From Cladorhizidae sp. MBARI D1340-BT2 (taxonomy: Eukaryota; Porifera; Demospongiae; Poecilosclerida; Cladorhizidae): a DNA stretch of 64,000 bases. The notes below the pieces were generated by a model. It was not told the origin of the DNA and ran no database searches. It worked only from the letters and a program-made list of their open reading frames with translations. The stretch spans positions 242,159-306,158 of the forward strand of contig JAQNBH010000297.1 of assembly GCA_028752905.1 (NCBI GenBank), read 5' to 3'. The position numbers and the translations under genes are program-made. This document shows positions 1 to 15,190 of this stretch, in pieces (the stretch's first letter is position 1; every line of letters starts with the position of its first letter).

Positions 1-3000
1 ATAACCATGCTAGGAATATAACCATGCTAGGTGTATAACCTTGCTAGGTGTAATACCATGATAGGTGTAATACCATGCTAGGTGTATAACCATGCTTGGT
101 GTATAGCCATGCTAGGTGTATAACCATGCTAGGTATATAACCATGCTAGGTATATAACCATGCTAGGTGTAATACCATGATAGGTATATAACCATGCTAG
201 GTGTATAACTATGCTAGGTGTATAACCATGCTAGGTGTATAACTATGCTAGGTGTATAACCATGCTAGGTGTATAACCATGCTAGGTGTATAACCATGCT
301 AGGTATATAACCATGCTAGGTGTATAACCATGCTAGGTATATAACCATGCTAGGTGTAATACCATAGGTGTAATACCATGCTAGGTGTATAAACCATGCT
401 TGGTGTATAGCCATGCTAGGTGTATAACCATGCTAGGTGTATAACCATGCTAGGTGTATATAAGCATGCTAGGTATATAACCATGCTTGGTGTATAGCCA
501 TGCTAGGTGTATAACCATGCTAGGTATATAACCATGCTAGGTGTAATACCATGATAGGTATATAACCATGCTAGGTGTATAACTATGCTAGGTGTATAAC
601 CATGCTAGGTGTATAACCATGATAGGTGTATAACTATGCTAGGTGTATAACCATGCTAGGTATATAACCATGCTAGGTGTATAGCCATGCTAGGTGTATA
701 GCCATGCTAGGTGTATATCTATTCTAGGTGTATATATAACCATGCTAGGTGTATAATCATGCTAGGTATATAACCATGCTATAGGTGTAGAACCATGCTA
801 GGTGTATAACCATGCTAGGTGTATAACCATGCTAGGTGTATAATCATGCTAGGTATATAACCATGCTATAGGTGTATAACCATTCTAGGTATATAACCAT
901 ACTAGGTGTATAAACATGCTAGGTGTATAACCATGCTAGGTGTATAACCATGCTAGGTGTATAACTATGCTAGGTGTATAACCATGCTAGGTATATAACC
1001 ATGCTAGGTGTATAACCATGCTAGGTGTATAACCATGCTAGGTGTATGTATAGCCATGCTAGGTGTAATACCATGATAGGTATATAACCATGCTAGGTGT
1101 ATAACTATGCAAGGTATATAACCATGCTAGGTGTATAACCATGCTAGGTGTATTACCATGCGAGGTGTATAACCATGCTAGGTGTATAACCATGCTAGGT
1201 GTATAACCATGCTAGGTATATAACCATGCTAGGTGTATAACCATGCTAGGTGTATAACCATGCTAGGTGTAATACCATGATAGGTGTAATACCATGCTAG
1301 GTGTATAACCATGCTTGGTGTATAGCCATGCTAGGTGTATAACCATGCTAGGTATATAACCATGCTAGGTGTATAACTATGCTAGGTGTATAACCATGCT
1401 AGGTGTATAACTATGCTAGGTGTATAACCATGCTAGGTGTATAACCATGCTAGGTGTATAACCATGCTAGGTGTATAACCATGCTAAGGTGTATAGCCAT
1501 GCTAGGTGTATAGCCATTCTAGGTGTATAGCCATGCTAGGTGTATAACCATGCTAGGTGTATAACCATGCTAGGTGTATAACCATGCTAGGTGTATAACC
1601 ATGCTAGGTGTATAACCATGCTAGGTGTATAACCATGCTAGGTATATAACCATGCTAGGTGTATAACCATGCTAGGTATATAACCATGCTAGGTGTATAA
1701 CCATGCTAGGTGTATAACCATGCTAGGTGTAAGGTGTAATACCATGATAGGTGTAATACCATGCTGATGCTAGGTGTATAACCATGCTTGGTGTATAGCC
1801 ATGCTAGGTGTATAACCATGCTAGGTATATAACCATGCTAGGTGTACACTGTATAACCATGCTAGGTGAATAACCATGCTAGGTGTATAACCATGCTAGG
1901 TATATAACCATGCTTGGTGTATAACCATGCTAGGTATATAACCATGCTAGGTGTATAACTATGCTACGTGTATAACCATGCTACATGTAGGTGTATAACC
2001 ATGCTAGGTATATAACCATGCTAGGTGTATAACCATGCTAGGTATATAACCATGCTAGGTGTATAACTATGCTACGTGTATAACCATGCTAGGTGTATAA
2101 CCATGCTAGGTGTATAACCATGCTAGGTGTATAACCATGCTAGGTATATGACCATTCTAGGTATATAACCATGCTAGGTGTATAACCATGCTTCTGTAGG
2201 TGTATAACCATGCTAGGTGTATAACCATGCTAGGTGTATAACCATGCTAGGTCTATAACCATGCTAGGTATATAAACATGCTAGGTGTATAACCATGCTA
2301 GGTATATAACCATGCTAGGATTATAACCATGCTAGGTGTAATACCATGATAGGTATATAACCATGCTAGGTGTATAACCATGCTAGGTGTATAACCATGC
2401 TAGGTGTATAACCATGCTAGGTGTATAACCATGCTAGATATATAACCATGCTAGGTGTATAACCATGCTAGGTATATAACCATGCTAGGTGTATAACCAT
2501 GCTAGGTGTATAACCATGCTAGGTGTAATACCATGATAGGTGTAATACCATGCTAGGTGTATAACCATGCTTGGTGTATAGCCATGCTAGGTGTATAACC
2601 ATTCTAGGTATATAACCATGCTAGGTGTAATACCATGATAGGTATATAACCATGCTAGGTGTATAACTATGCTAGGTGTATAACCATGCTAGGTGTATAA
2701 CTATGCTAGGTGTATAACCATGCTAGGTGTATAACCATGCTAGGTGTATAACCATGCTAGGTGTATAACCATGCTAAGGTGTATAGCCATGCTAGGTGTA
2801 TAGCCATTCTAGGTGTATAACCATGCTAGGTGTATAACCATGCTAGGTGTATAGCCATGCTAGGTGTATAGCCATGCTAGGTGTATAACCATGCTAGGTG
2901 TATAACCATGCTAGGTGTATAACCATGCTAGGTGTATAACCATGCTAGGTGTATAACCATGCTAGGTGTATAACCATGCTAGGTGTATAACCATGCTAGG

Positions 3001-6000
3001 TATATAACCATGCTAGGTGTATAACCATGCTAGGTATATAACCATGCTAGGTGTATAACCATGCTAGGTGTATAACCATGCTAGGTGTAATACCATGATA
3101 GGTGTAATACCATGCTGATGCTAGGTGTATAACCATGCTTGGTGTATAGCCATGCTAGGTGTATAACCATGCTAGGTATATAACCATGCTAGGTGTATAA
3201 CCATGCTAGGTGTATAACTATGCTAGGTGTATAGCCATGCTAGGTGTATAACCATGCTAGGTATATAACCATGCTAGGTGTATAACCATGCTAGGTGAAT
3301 AACCATGCTAGGTGTATAACCATGCTAGGTATATAACCATGCTTGGTGTATAACCATGCTAGGTGTATAACCATGCTAGGTGTAATACCATGCTAGGTGT
3401 ATAACCATGCTAGGTGTATAACTATGCTAGGTATATAACTATGCTAGGTGTATAACCATGCTAGGTGTATAACCATGCTAGGTGTATAACCATGCTAGGT
3501 ATATAACCATGCTAGGTGTATAGCCATGATAGGTGTAGACCCATGCTAGGTGTATAATCATGCTAGGTATATAACCATGCTATAGGTGTATAACCATGCT
3601 AGGTGTATAACCATGCTAGGTGTATAACCATGCTAGGTGTATAATCAAGCTAGGTATATAACCATGCTATAGGTGTATAACCATTCTAGGTATATAACCA
3701 TACTAGGTGTATAAACATGCTAGGTGTATAACCATGCTAGGTGTATAACCATGCTAGGTGTATAACTATGCTAGGTGTATAACCATGCTAGGTATATAAC
3801 CATTCTAGGTGTATAACCATGCTATGTGTATAACCATGCTAGGTGTATGTATAGCCATGCTAGGTGTAATACCATGATAGGTATATAACCATGCTAGGTG
3901 TATAACCATGCTAGGTGTATAACCATGCTAGGTGTATTACCATGCGAGGTGTATAACCATGCTAGGTGTATAGCCATGCTAGGTGTATAGCCATGCTAGG
4001 TGTAATACCATGATAGGTATATAACCATGCTAGGTGTATAACTATGCTAGATGTATAACCATGCTAGGTGTATAACCATGCTAGGTGTATAACCATGGTA
4101 GGTGTATAACCATGCTAGGTGTATGACCATGCTAGGTGTATGACCATGCTAGGTATATAACCATGCTAGGTATATAACTATGCTAGGTGTATAACCATGC
4201 TAGGTGTATAACCATGCTAGGTGTATAGCCATGCTAGGTGTATAGCCATGCTAGGTGTATAACCATGCTAGGTGTATAACCATGCTAGGTGTATAACCAT
4301 GCTAGGTGTATAACCATGCTAGGTATATAACCATGCTAGGTGTATAACCATGCTAGGTATATAACCATGCTAGGTGTATAACCATGCTAGGTGTATAACC
4401 ATGCTAGGTGTAACCATGATAGGTGTAATACCATGCTAGGTGTATAACCATGCTTGGTGTATAGCCATGCTAGGTGTATAACCATGCTAGGTATATAACC
4501 ATGCTAGGTGTAATACCATGATAGGTATATAACCATGCTAGGTGTATAACTATGCTAGGTGTATAACCATGCTAGGTGTATAACTATGCTAGGTGTATAA
4601 CTATGCTAGGTGTATAACCATGCTAGGTGTATAACCATGCTAGGTGTATAACCATGCTAAGGTGTATAGCCATGCTAGGTGTATAGCCATTCTAGGTGTA
4701 TAACCATGCTAGGTGTATAACCATGCTAGGTATATAGCCATGCTAGATGTATAGCCATGCTAGGTGTATAACCATGCTAGGTGTATAACCATGCTAGGTG
4801 TATAACCATGCTAGGTGTATAACCATGCTAGGTTTATAACCATGCTAGGTGTATAACCATGCTAGGTATATAACCATGCTAGGTGTATAACCATGCTAGG
4901 TATATAACCATGCTAGGTGTATAACCATGCTAGGTGTATAACCATGCTAGGTGTAATACCATGATAGGTGTAATACCATGCTAGGTGTATAACCATGCTT
5001 GGTGTATAGCCATGCTAGGTGTATAACCATGCTAGGTATATAACCATGCTAGGTGTAATACCATGATAGGTATATAACCATGCTAGGTGTATAACTATGC
5101 TAGTTGTATAACCATGCTAGGTATATAACCATGCTAGGTGTATAACCATGCTAGGTATATAACCATGCTAGGTGTAATACCATGATAGGTGTAATACCAT
5201 GCTAGGTGTATAACAATGCTGTAGGTATATAACCATGCTAGGTGTAATACCATGATAGGTGTAATACCATGCTAGGTGTATAACCATGCTAGGTATATAA
5301 CTATGCTAGGTATATAACTATGCTAGGTGTATAACCATGCTAGGTGTATAACCATGCTAGGTGTATAACCATGCTAGGTATATAACCATGCTAGGTGTAT
5401 AGCCATGCTAGGTGTATAGCCATGCTAGGTGTATATCTATTCTAGGTGTATAACCATGCTAGGTGTATAATCATGCTAGGTATATAACCATGCTATAGGT
5501 GTATAACCATGCTAGATGTATAACCATGCTAGGTGTATAACCATGCTAGGTGTATAATCATGCTAGGTATATAACCATGCTATAGGTGTATAACCATTCT
5601 AGGTATATAACCATACTAGGTGTATAAACATGCTAGGTGTATAACCATGCTAGGTGTATAACCATGCTAGGTGTATAACTATGCTAGGTGTATAACCATG
5701 CTAGGTATATAACCATGCTAGGTGTATAACCATGCTAGGTGTATAACCATGCTAGGTGTATGTATAGCCATGCTAGGTGTAATACCATGATAGGTATATA
5801 ACCATGCTAGGTGTATAACTATGCAAGGTATATAACCATGCTAGGTGTATAACCATGCTAGGTGTATTACCATGCGAGGTGTATAACCATGCTAGGTGTA
5901 TAACCATGCTAGGTGTATAACCATGCTAGGTATATAACCATGCTAGGTGTATAACCATGCTAGGTGTATAACCATGCTAGGTGTAATACCATGATAGGTG

Positions 6001-9000
6001 TAATACCATGCTAGGTGTATAACCATGCTTGGTGTATAGCCATGCTAGGTGTATAACCATGCTAGGTATATAACCATGCTAGGTGTAATACCATGATAGG
6101 TATATAACCATGCTAGGTGTATAACTATGCTAGGTGTATAACCATGCTAGGTGTATAACTATGCTAGGTGTATAACCATGCTAGGTGTATAACCATGCTA
6201 GGTGTATAACCATGCTAGGTGTATAACCATGCTAAGGTGTATAGCCATGCTAGGTGTATAGCCATTCTAGGTGTATAACCATGCTAGGTGTATAACCATG
6301 CTAGGTGTATAGCCATGCTAGGTGTATAGCCATGCTAGATGTATAACCATGCTAGGTGTATAACCATGCTAGGTGTATAACCATGCTAGGTGTATAACCA
6401 TGCTAGGTGTATAACCATGCTAGGTGTATAACCATGCTAGGTATATAACCATGCTAGGTGTATAACCATGCTAGGTGTATAACCATGCTAGGTGTATAAT
6501 CATGCTAGGTATATAACCATGCTATAGGTGTATAACCATTCTAGGTATATAACCATACTAGATGTATAAACATGCTAGGTGTATAACCATGCTAGGTGTA
6601 TAACCATGCTAGGTGTATAACTATGCTAGGTGTATAACCATGCTAGGTATATAACCATGCTAGGTGTATAACCATGCTAGGTGTATAACCATGCTAGGTG
6701 TATGTATAGCCATGCTAGGTGTAATACCATGATAGGTATATAACCATGCTAGGTGTATAACTATGCTAGGTGTATAACCATGCTAGGTGTATAACCATGC
6801 TAGGTGTATTACCATGCGAGGTGTATAACCATGCTAGGTGTATAGCCATGCTAGGTGTAATACCATGATAGGTATATAACCATGCTAGGTGTATAACTAT
6901 GCTAGATGTATAACCATGCTAGGTGTATAACCATGCTAGGTGTATAACCATGGTAGGTGTATAACCATGCTAGGTGTATAACCATGCTAGGTGTATAACT
7001 ATGCTACATAGGTGTATAACCATGCTAGGTATATAACCATGCTAGGTGTATAACCATGCTAGGTGTATGACCATGCTAGGTATATAACCATGCTAGGTTT
7101 ATAACTATGCTAGGTGTATAACCATGCTAGGTGTATAGCCATGCTAGGTGTATAGCCATGCTAGGTGTATAACCATGCTAGGTGTATAACCATGCTAGGT
7201 GTATAACAATGCTAGGTGTATTACCATGCTAGGTATATAACCATGCTAGGTGTATAACCATGCTTGGTATATAACCATGCTAGGTGTATAACCATGCTAG
7301 GTGTATAACCATGCTAGGTGTAATACCATGATAGGTGTAATACCATGCTAGGTGTATAACCATGCTTGGTGTATAGCCATGCTAGGTGTATAACCATGCT
7401 AGGTATATAACCATGCTAGGTGTAATACCATGATAGGTATATAACCATGCTAGGTGTATAACTATGCTAGGTGTATTGTATAACCATGCTAGGTGTATAA
7501 CTATGCTAGGTGTATAACCATACTAGGTGTATAACCATGCTAGGTGTATAACCATGCTAGGTGTATAACCATGCTAAGATGTATAGCCATGCTAGGTGTA
7601 TAGCCATTCTAGGTGTATAACCATGCTAGGTGTATAACCATGCTAGGTGTATAGCCATGCTAGGTGTATAGCCATGCTAGGTGTATAACCATGCTAGGTG
7701 TATAACCATGCTAGGTGTATAACCATGCTAGGTGTATAACCATGCTAGGTGTATAACCATGCTAGGTGTATAACCATGCTAGGTATATAACCATGCTAGG
7801 TGTATAACCATGCTAGGAATATAACCATGCTAGGTGTATAACCTTGCTAGGTGTAATACCATGATAGGTGTAATACCATGCTAGGTGTATAACCATGCTT
7901 GGTGTATAGCCATGCTAGGTGTATAACCATGCTAGGTATATAACCATGCTAGGTATATAACCATGCTAGGTGTAATACCATGATAGGTATATAACCATGC
8001 TAGGTGTATAACTATGCTAGGTGTATAACCATGCTAGGTGTATAACTATGCTAGGTGTATAACCATGCTAGGTGTATAACCATGCTAGGTGTATAACCAT
8101 GCTAGGTATATAACCATGCTTGGTGTATAACCATGCTAGGTATATAACCATGCTAGGTGTAATACCATAGGTGTAATACCATGCTAGGTGTATAAACCAT
8201 GCTTGGTGTATAGCCATGCTAGGTGTATAACCATGCTAGGTGTATAACCATGCTAGGTGTATATAAGCATGCTAGGTATATAACCATGCTTGGTGTATAG
8301 CCATGCTAGGTGTATAACCATGCTAGGTATATAACCATGCTAGGTGTAATACCATGATAGGTATATAACCATGCTAGGTGTATAACTATGCTAGGTGTAT
8401 AACCATGCTAGGTGTATAACCATGATAGGTGTATAACTATGCTAGGTGTATAACCATGCTAGGTATATAACCATGCTAGGTGTATAGCCATGCTAGGTGT
8501 ATAGCCATGCTAGGTGTATATCTATTCTAGGTGTATATATAACCATGCTAGGTGTATAATCATGCTAGGTATATAACCATGCTATAGGTGTAGAACCATG
8601 CTAGGTGTATAACCATGCTAGGTGTATAACCATGCTAGGTGTATAATCATGCTAGGTATATAACCATGCTATAGGTGTATAACCATTCTAGGTATATAAC
8701 CATACTAGGTGTATAAACATGCTAGGTGTATAACCATGCTAGGTGTATAACCATGCTAGGTGTATAACTATGCTAGGTGTATAACCATGCTAGGTATATA
8801 ACCATGCTAGGTGTATAACCATGCTAGGTGTATAACCATGCTAGGTGTATGTATAGCCATGCTAGGTGTAATACCATGATAGGTATATAACCATGCTAGG
8901 TGTATAACTATGCAAGGTATATAACCATGCTAGGTGTATAACCATGCTAGGTGTATTACCATGCGAGGTGTATAACCATGCTAGGTGTATAACCATGCTA

Positions 9001-12000
9001 GGTGTATAACCATGCTAGGTATATAACCATGCTAGGTGTATAACCATGCTAGGTGTATAACCATGCTAGGTGTAATACCATGATAGGTGTAATACCATGC
9101 TAGGTGTATAACCATGCTTGGTGTATAGCCATGCTAGGTGTATAACCATGCTAGGTATATAACCATGCTAGGTGTATAACTATGCTAGGTGTATAACCAT
9201 GCTAGGTGTATAACTATGCTAGGTGTATAACCATGCTAGGTGTATAACCATGCTAGGTGTATAACCATGCTAGGTGTATAACCATGCTAAGGTGTATAGC
9301 CATGCTAGGTGTATAGCCATTCTAGGTGTATAACCATGCTAGGTGTATAACCATGCTAGGTGTATAGCCATGCTAGGTGTATAGCCATGCTAGATGTATA
9401 ACCATGCTAGGTGTATAACCATGCTAGGTGTATAACCATGCTAGGTGTATAACCATGCTAGGTGTATAACCATGCTAGGTGTATAACCATGCTAGGTGTA
9501 TAACCATGCTAGGTGTATAACCATGCTAGGTGTATAACCATGCTAGGTGTATAATCATGCTAGGTATATAACCATGCTATAGGTGTATAACCATTCTAGG
9601 TATATAACCATACTAGGTGTATAAACATGCTAGGTGTATAACCATGCTAGGTGTATAACCATGCTAGGTGTATAACTATGCTAGGTGTATAACCATGCTA
9701 GGTATATAACCATGCTAGGTGTATAACCATGCTAGGTGTATAACCATGCTAGGTGTATGTATAGCCATGCTAGGTGTAACCATGATAGGTATATAACCAT
9801 GCTAGGTGTATAACTATGCTAGGTGTATAACCATGCTAGGTGTATAACCATGCTAGGTGTATTACCATGCGAGGTGTATAACCATGCTAGGTGTATAGCC
9901 ATGCTAGGTGTATAGCCATGCTAGGTGTAATACCATGATAGGTATATAACCATGCTAGGTGTATAACTATGCTAGATGTATAACCATGCTAGGTGTATAA
10001 CCATGCTAGGTGTATAACCATGGTAGGTGTATAACCATGCTAGGTGTATAACTATGCTACATAGGTGTATAACCATGCTAGGTATATAACCATGCTAGGT
10101 GTATAACCATGCTAGGTGTATGACCATGCTAGGTATATAACCATGCTAGGTATATAACTATGCTAGGTGTATAACCATGCTATGTGTATAGCCATGCTAG
10201 GTGTATAGCCATGCTAGGTGTATAACCATGCTAGGTGTATAACCATGCTAGGTGTATAACAATGCTAGGTGTATTACCATGCTAGGTATATAACCATGCT
10301 AGGTGTATAACCATGCTTGGTATATAACCATGCTAGGTGTATAACCATGCTAGGTGTATAACCATGCTAGGTGTAATACCATGATAGGTGTAATACCATG
10401 CTAGGTGTATAACCATGCTTGGTGTATAGCCATGCTAGGTGTATAACCATGCTAGGTATATAACCATGCTAGGTGTAATACCATGATAGGTATATAACCA
10501 TGCTAGGTGTATAACTATGCTAGGTGTATAACCATGCTAGGTGTATAACTATGCTAGGTGTATAACCATACTAGGTGTATAACCATGCTAGGTGTATAAC
10601 CATGCTAGGTGTATAACCATGCTAAGATGTATAGCCATGCTAGGTGTATAGCCATTCTAGGTGTATAACCATGCTAGGTGTATAACCATGCTAGGTGTAT
10701 AGCCATGCTAGGTGTATAGCCATGCTAGGTGTATAACCATGCTAGGTGTATAACCATGCTAGGTGTATAACCATGCTAGGTGTATAACCATGCTAGGTGT
10801 ATAACCATGCTAGGTGTATAACCATGCTAGGTATATAACCATGCTAGGTGTATAACCATGCTAGGAATATAACCATGCTAGGTGTATAACCTTGCTAGGT
10901 GTAATACCATGATAGGTGTAATACCAGCTAGGTGTATAACCATGCTTGGTGTATAGCCATGCTAGGTGTATAACCATGCTAGGTATATAACCATGCTAGG
11001 TATATAACCATGCTAGGTGTAATACCATGATAGGTATATAACCATGCTAGGTGTATAACTATGCTAGGTGTATAACCATGCTAGGTGTATAACTATGCTA
11101 GGTGTATAACCATGCTAGGTGTATAACCATGCTAGGTGTATAACCATGCTAGGTATATAACCATGCTAGGTGTATAACCATGCTAGGTATATAACCATGC
11201 TAGGTGTAATACCATAGGTGTAATACCATGCTAGGTGTATAAACCATGCTTGGTGTATAGCCATGCTAGGTGTATAACCATGCTAGGTGTATAACCATGC
11301 TAGGTGTATATAAGCATGCTAGGTATATAACCATGCTTGGTGTATAGCCATGCTAGGTGTATAACCATGCTAGGTATATAACCATGCTAGGTGTAATACC
11401 ATGATAGGTATATAACCATGCTAGGTGTATAACTATGCTAGGTGTATAACCATGCTAGGTGTATAACCATGATAGGTGTATAACTATGCTAGGTGTATAA
11501 CCATGCTAGGTATATAACCATGCTAGGTGTATAACCATGCTAGGTGTATAACCATGCTAGGTGTATAACCATGCTAGGTGTATAACCATGCTAGGTGTAT
11601 AACCATTCTAGGTATATAACCATACTAGGTGTATAAACATGCTAGGTGTATAACTATGCTAGGTGTATAACCATGCTAGGTATATAACCATGCTAGGTAT
11701 ATAACCATGCTAGGTGTATGACCATGCTAGGTATATAACCATGCTAGGTATATAACTATGCTAGGTGTATAACCATTCTAGGTGTATAACCATGCTAGGT
11801 ATATAACCATGCTAGGTATATAACCATGCTAGGTGTATAGCCATGCTAGGTGTATAGCCATGCTAGCTGTATAACCATGCTAGATGTATAACCATGCTAG
11901 GTGTATAATCATGCTAGGTATATAACCATGCTATAGGTGTATAACCATGCTAGATTTATAACCATGATAGGTGTATAACCATGCTAGGTATATATACATG

Positions 12001-13369
12001 TTAGGTGTATAACCATGCTAGGTGTATAACCATGCTAGGTGTATAACCATTCTAGGTATATAACCATACTAGGTGTATAAACATGCTAGGTGTATAACCA
12101 TGCTAGGTGTATAACCATGCTAGGTGTATAACTATGCTAGGTATATAACTATGCTAGGTGTATAACCATGCTAGGTGTATAACCATGCTAGGTGTATAAC
12201 CATGCTAGGTATATAACCATGCTAGGTGTATAGCCATGCTAGGTGTATAGCCATGCTAGGTGTATATCCATTCTAGGTGTATAACCATGCTAGGTATATA
12301 ACCATGCTAGGTGTATAGCCATGCTAGGTGTATAGCCATGCTAGGTGTATATCCATTCTAGGTGTATAACCATGCTAGGTGTATAATCATGCTAGGTATA
12401 TAACCATGCTATAGGTGTATAACCATGCTAGGTGTATAACCATGCTAGGTGTATAACCATGCTAGGTGTATAATCATGCTAGGTATATAACCATGCTATA
12501 GGTGTATAACCATTCTAGGTATATAACCATACTAGGTGTATAAACATGCTAGGTGTATAACCATGCTAGGTGTATAACCATGCTAGGTGTATAACTATGC
12601 TAGGTGTATAACCATGCTAGGTATATAACCATGCTAGGTGTATAACCATGCTAGGTGTATAACCATGCTAGGTGTATGTATAGCCATGCTAGGTGTAATA
12701 CCATGATAGGTATATAACCATGCTAGGTGTATAACTATGCAAGGTATATAACCATGCTAGGTGTATAACCATGCTAGGTGTATTACCATGCGAGGTGTAT
12801 AACCATGCTAGGTGTATAACCATGCTAGGTGTATAACCATGCTAGGTATATAACCATGCTAGGTGTATAACCATGCTAGGTGTATAACCATGCTAGGTGT
12901 AATACCATGATAGGTGTAATACCATGCTAGGTGTATAACCATGCTTGGTGTATAGCCATGCTAGGTGTATAACCATGCTAGGTATATAACCATGCTAGGT
13001 GTAATACCATGATAGGTATATAACCATGCTAGGTGTATAACTATGCTAGGTGTATAACCATGCTAGGTGTATAACTATGCTAGGTGTATAACCATGCTAG
13101 GTGTATAACCATGCTAGGTGTATAACCATATGCTAGGTGTATAACCATGCTAAGGTGTATAGCCATGCTAGGTGTATAGCCATTCTAGGTGTATAACCAT
13201 GCTAGGTGTATAACCATGCTAGGTGTATAGCCATGCTAGGTGTATAGCCATGCTAGGTGTATAACCATGCTAGGTGTATAACCATGCTAGGTGTATAACC
13301 ATGCTAGGTGTATAACCATGCTAGGTGTATAACCATGCTAGGTGTATAACCATGCTAGGTATATAACCA

Positions 13370-15190
13370 TGCTAGGTGTATAACCATGCTAGGTATATAA
13401 CCATGCTAGGTGTATAACCATGCTAGGTGTAATACCATGATAGGTGTAATACCATGCTAGGTGTATAACCATGCTTGGTATATAGCCATGCTATGTAGGT
13501 GTATAACCATTCTAGGTATATAACCATGCTAGGTATATAACCATGCTAGGTGTAATACCATGATAGGTATATAACCATGCTAGGTGTATAACTATGCTAG
13601 GTGTATAACCATGCTAGGTGTATAACTATGCTAGGTGTATAACCATGCTAGGTGTATGACCATGCTAGGTATATAACCATGCTAGGTATATAACCATGCT
13701 AGGTACATATATAACTATGCTAGGTGTATAACCATGCTAGGTGTATAACCATGCTAGGTGTATAGCCATGCTAGGTGTATAGCCATGCTAGGTGTATAAC
13801 CATGCTAGGTATATAACCATGCTCGGTGTATAACCATGCTAGGTGTATAACCATGCTAGGTGTATAACCATGCTAGGTACATAACCATGCTTGGTGTATA
13901 ACCATGCTAGGTGTATAACTATGCTACGTGTATAACCATGCTAGGTGTATAACCATGCTAGGTGTATAACCATGCTAGGTGTATAACCATGCTAGGTGTA
14001 TAACCATGCTAGGTATATAACCATGCTAGGTGTATAACCATGCTAGGTATATAACCATGCTAGGTGTAATACCATAGGTGTAATACCATGCTAGGTGTAT
14101 AAACCATGCTTGGTGTATAGCCATGCTAGGTGTATAACCATGCTAGGTGTATAACCATGCTAGGTGTATAACCATGCTAGGTATATAACCATGCTTGGTG
14201 TATAGCCATGCTAGGTGTATAACCATGCTAGGTATATAACCATGCTAGGTGTAATACCATGATAGGTATATAACCATGCTAGGTGTATAACTATGCTAGG
14301 TGTATAACCATGCTAGGTGTATAACCATGATAGGTGTATAACTATGCTAGGTGTATAACCATGCTAGGTATATAACCATGCTAGGTGTATAACCATGCTA
14401 GGTGTATAACCATGCTAGGTGTATAACCATGCTAGTTGTATAACCGTGCTAGGTATATAACTATGCTAGGTGTATAACCATGCTAGGTATATAACCATGC
14501 TAGGTGTATAACCATGCTAGGTGTATGACCATGCTAGGTATATAACCATGCTAGGTATATAACTATGCTAGGTGTATAACCATGCTAGGTGTATAACCAT
14601 GCTAGGTGTATAGCCATGCTAGGTGTATAGCCATGCTAGGTGTATAACCATGCTAGGTATATAACCATGCTCGGTGTATAACCATGCTAGGTGTATAACC
14701 ATGCTAGGTGTATAACCATGCTAGGTATATAACCATGCTTGGTGTATAACCATGCTAGGTGTATAACTATGCTACGTGTATAACCATGCTAGGTGTATAA
14801 CCATGCTGGGTGTATAACCATGCTAGGTGTATAACCATGCTAGGTGTATAACCATGCTAGGTATATAACCATGCTAGGTGTATAGCCATGCTAGGTGTAT
14901 AACCATGCTAGGTATATAACCATGCTAGGTGTATAACCATGCTAGGTGAATAACCATGCTAGGTGTATAACCATGCTAGGTATATAACCATGCTTGGTGT
15001 ATAACCATGCTAGGTGTATAACCATGCTAGGTGTAATACCATGCTAGGTGTATAACCATGCTAGGTGTATAACTATGCTAGGTATATAACTATGCTAGGT
15101 GTATAACCATGCTAGGTGTATAACCATGCTAGGTGTATAACCATGCTAGGTATATAACCATGCTAGGTGTATAGCCATGCTAGGTGTATA
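13370..15190. repeat. Higher-order block H1, copy 1
   Basis: This is a roughly 1.8-kb string of 17-bp variant monomers that recurs at 19010-20830, shifted by exactly 5640 bp, with only about two substitutions seen (near 13480/19120 and 13954/19594). Rare internal markers include CTATGTAGGTG near 13491, GGTACATATATAAC near 13701, CATGCTCGG, CATGCTGGG and AACCGTGC. Related copies lie at 31691-33600 and 33601-35536. Boundaries are where line-by-line matching fails and are good to a few monomers. Confidence 0.85.
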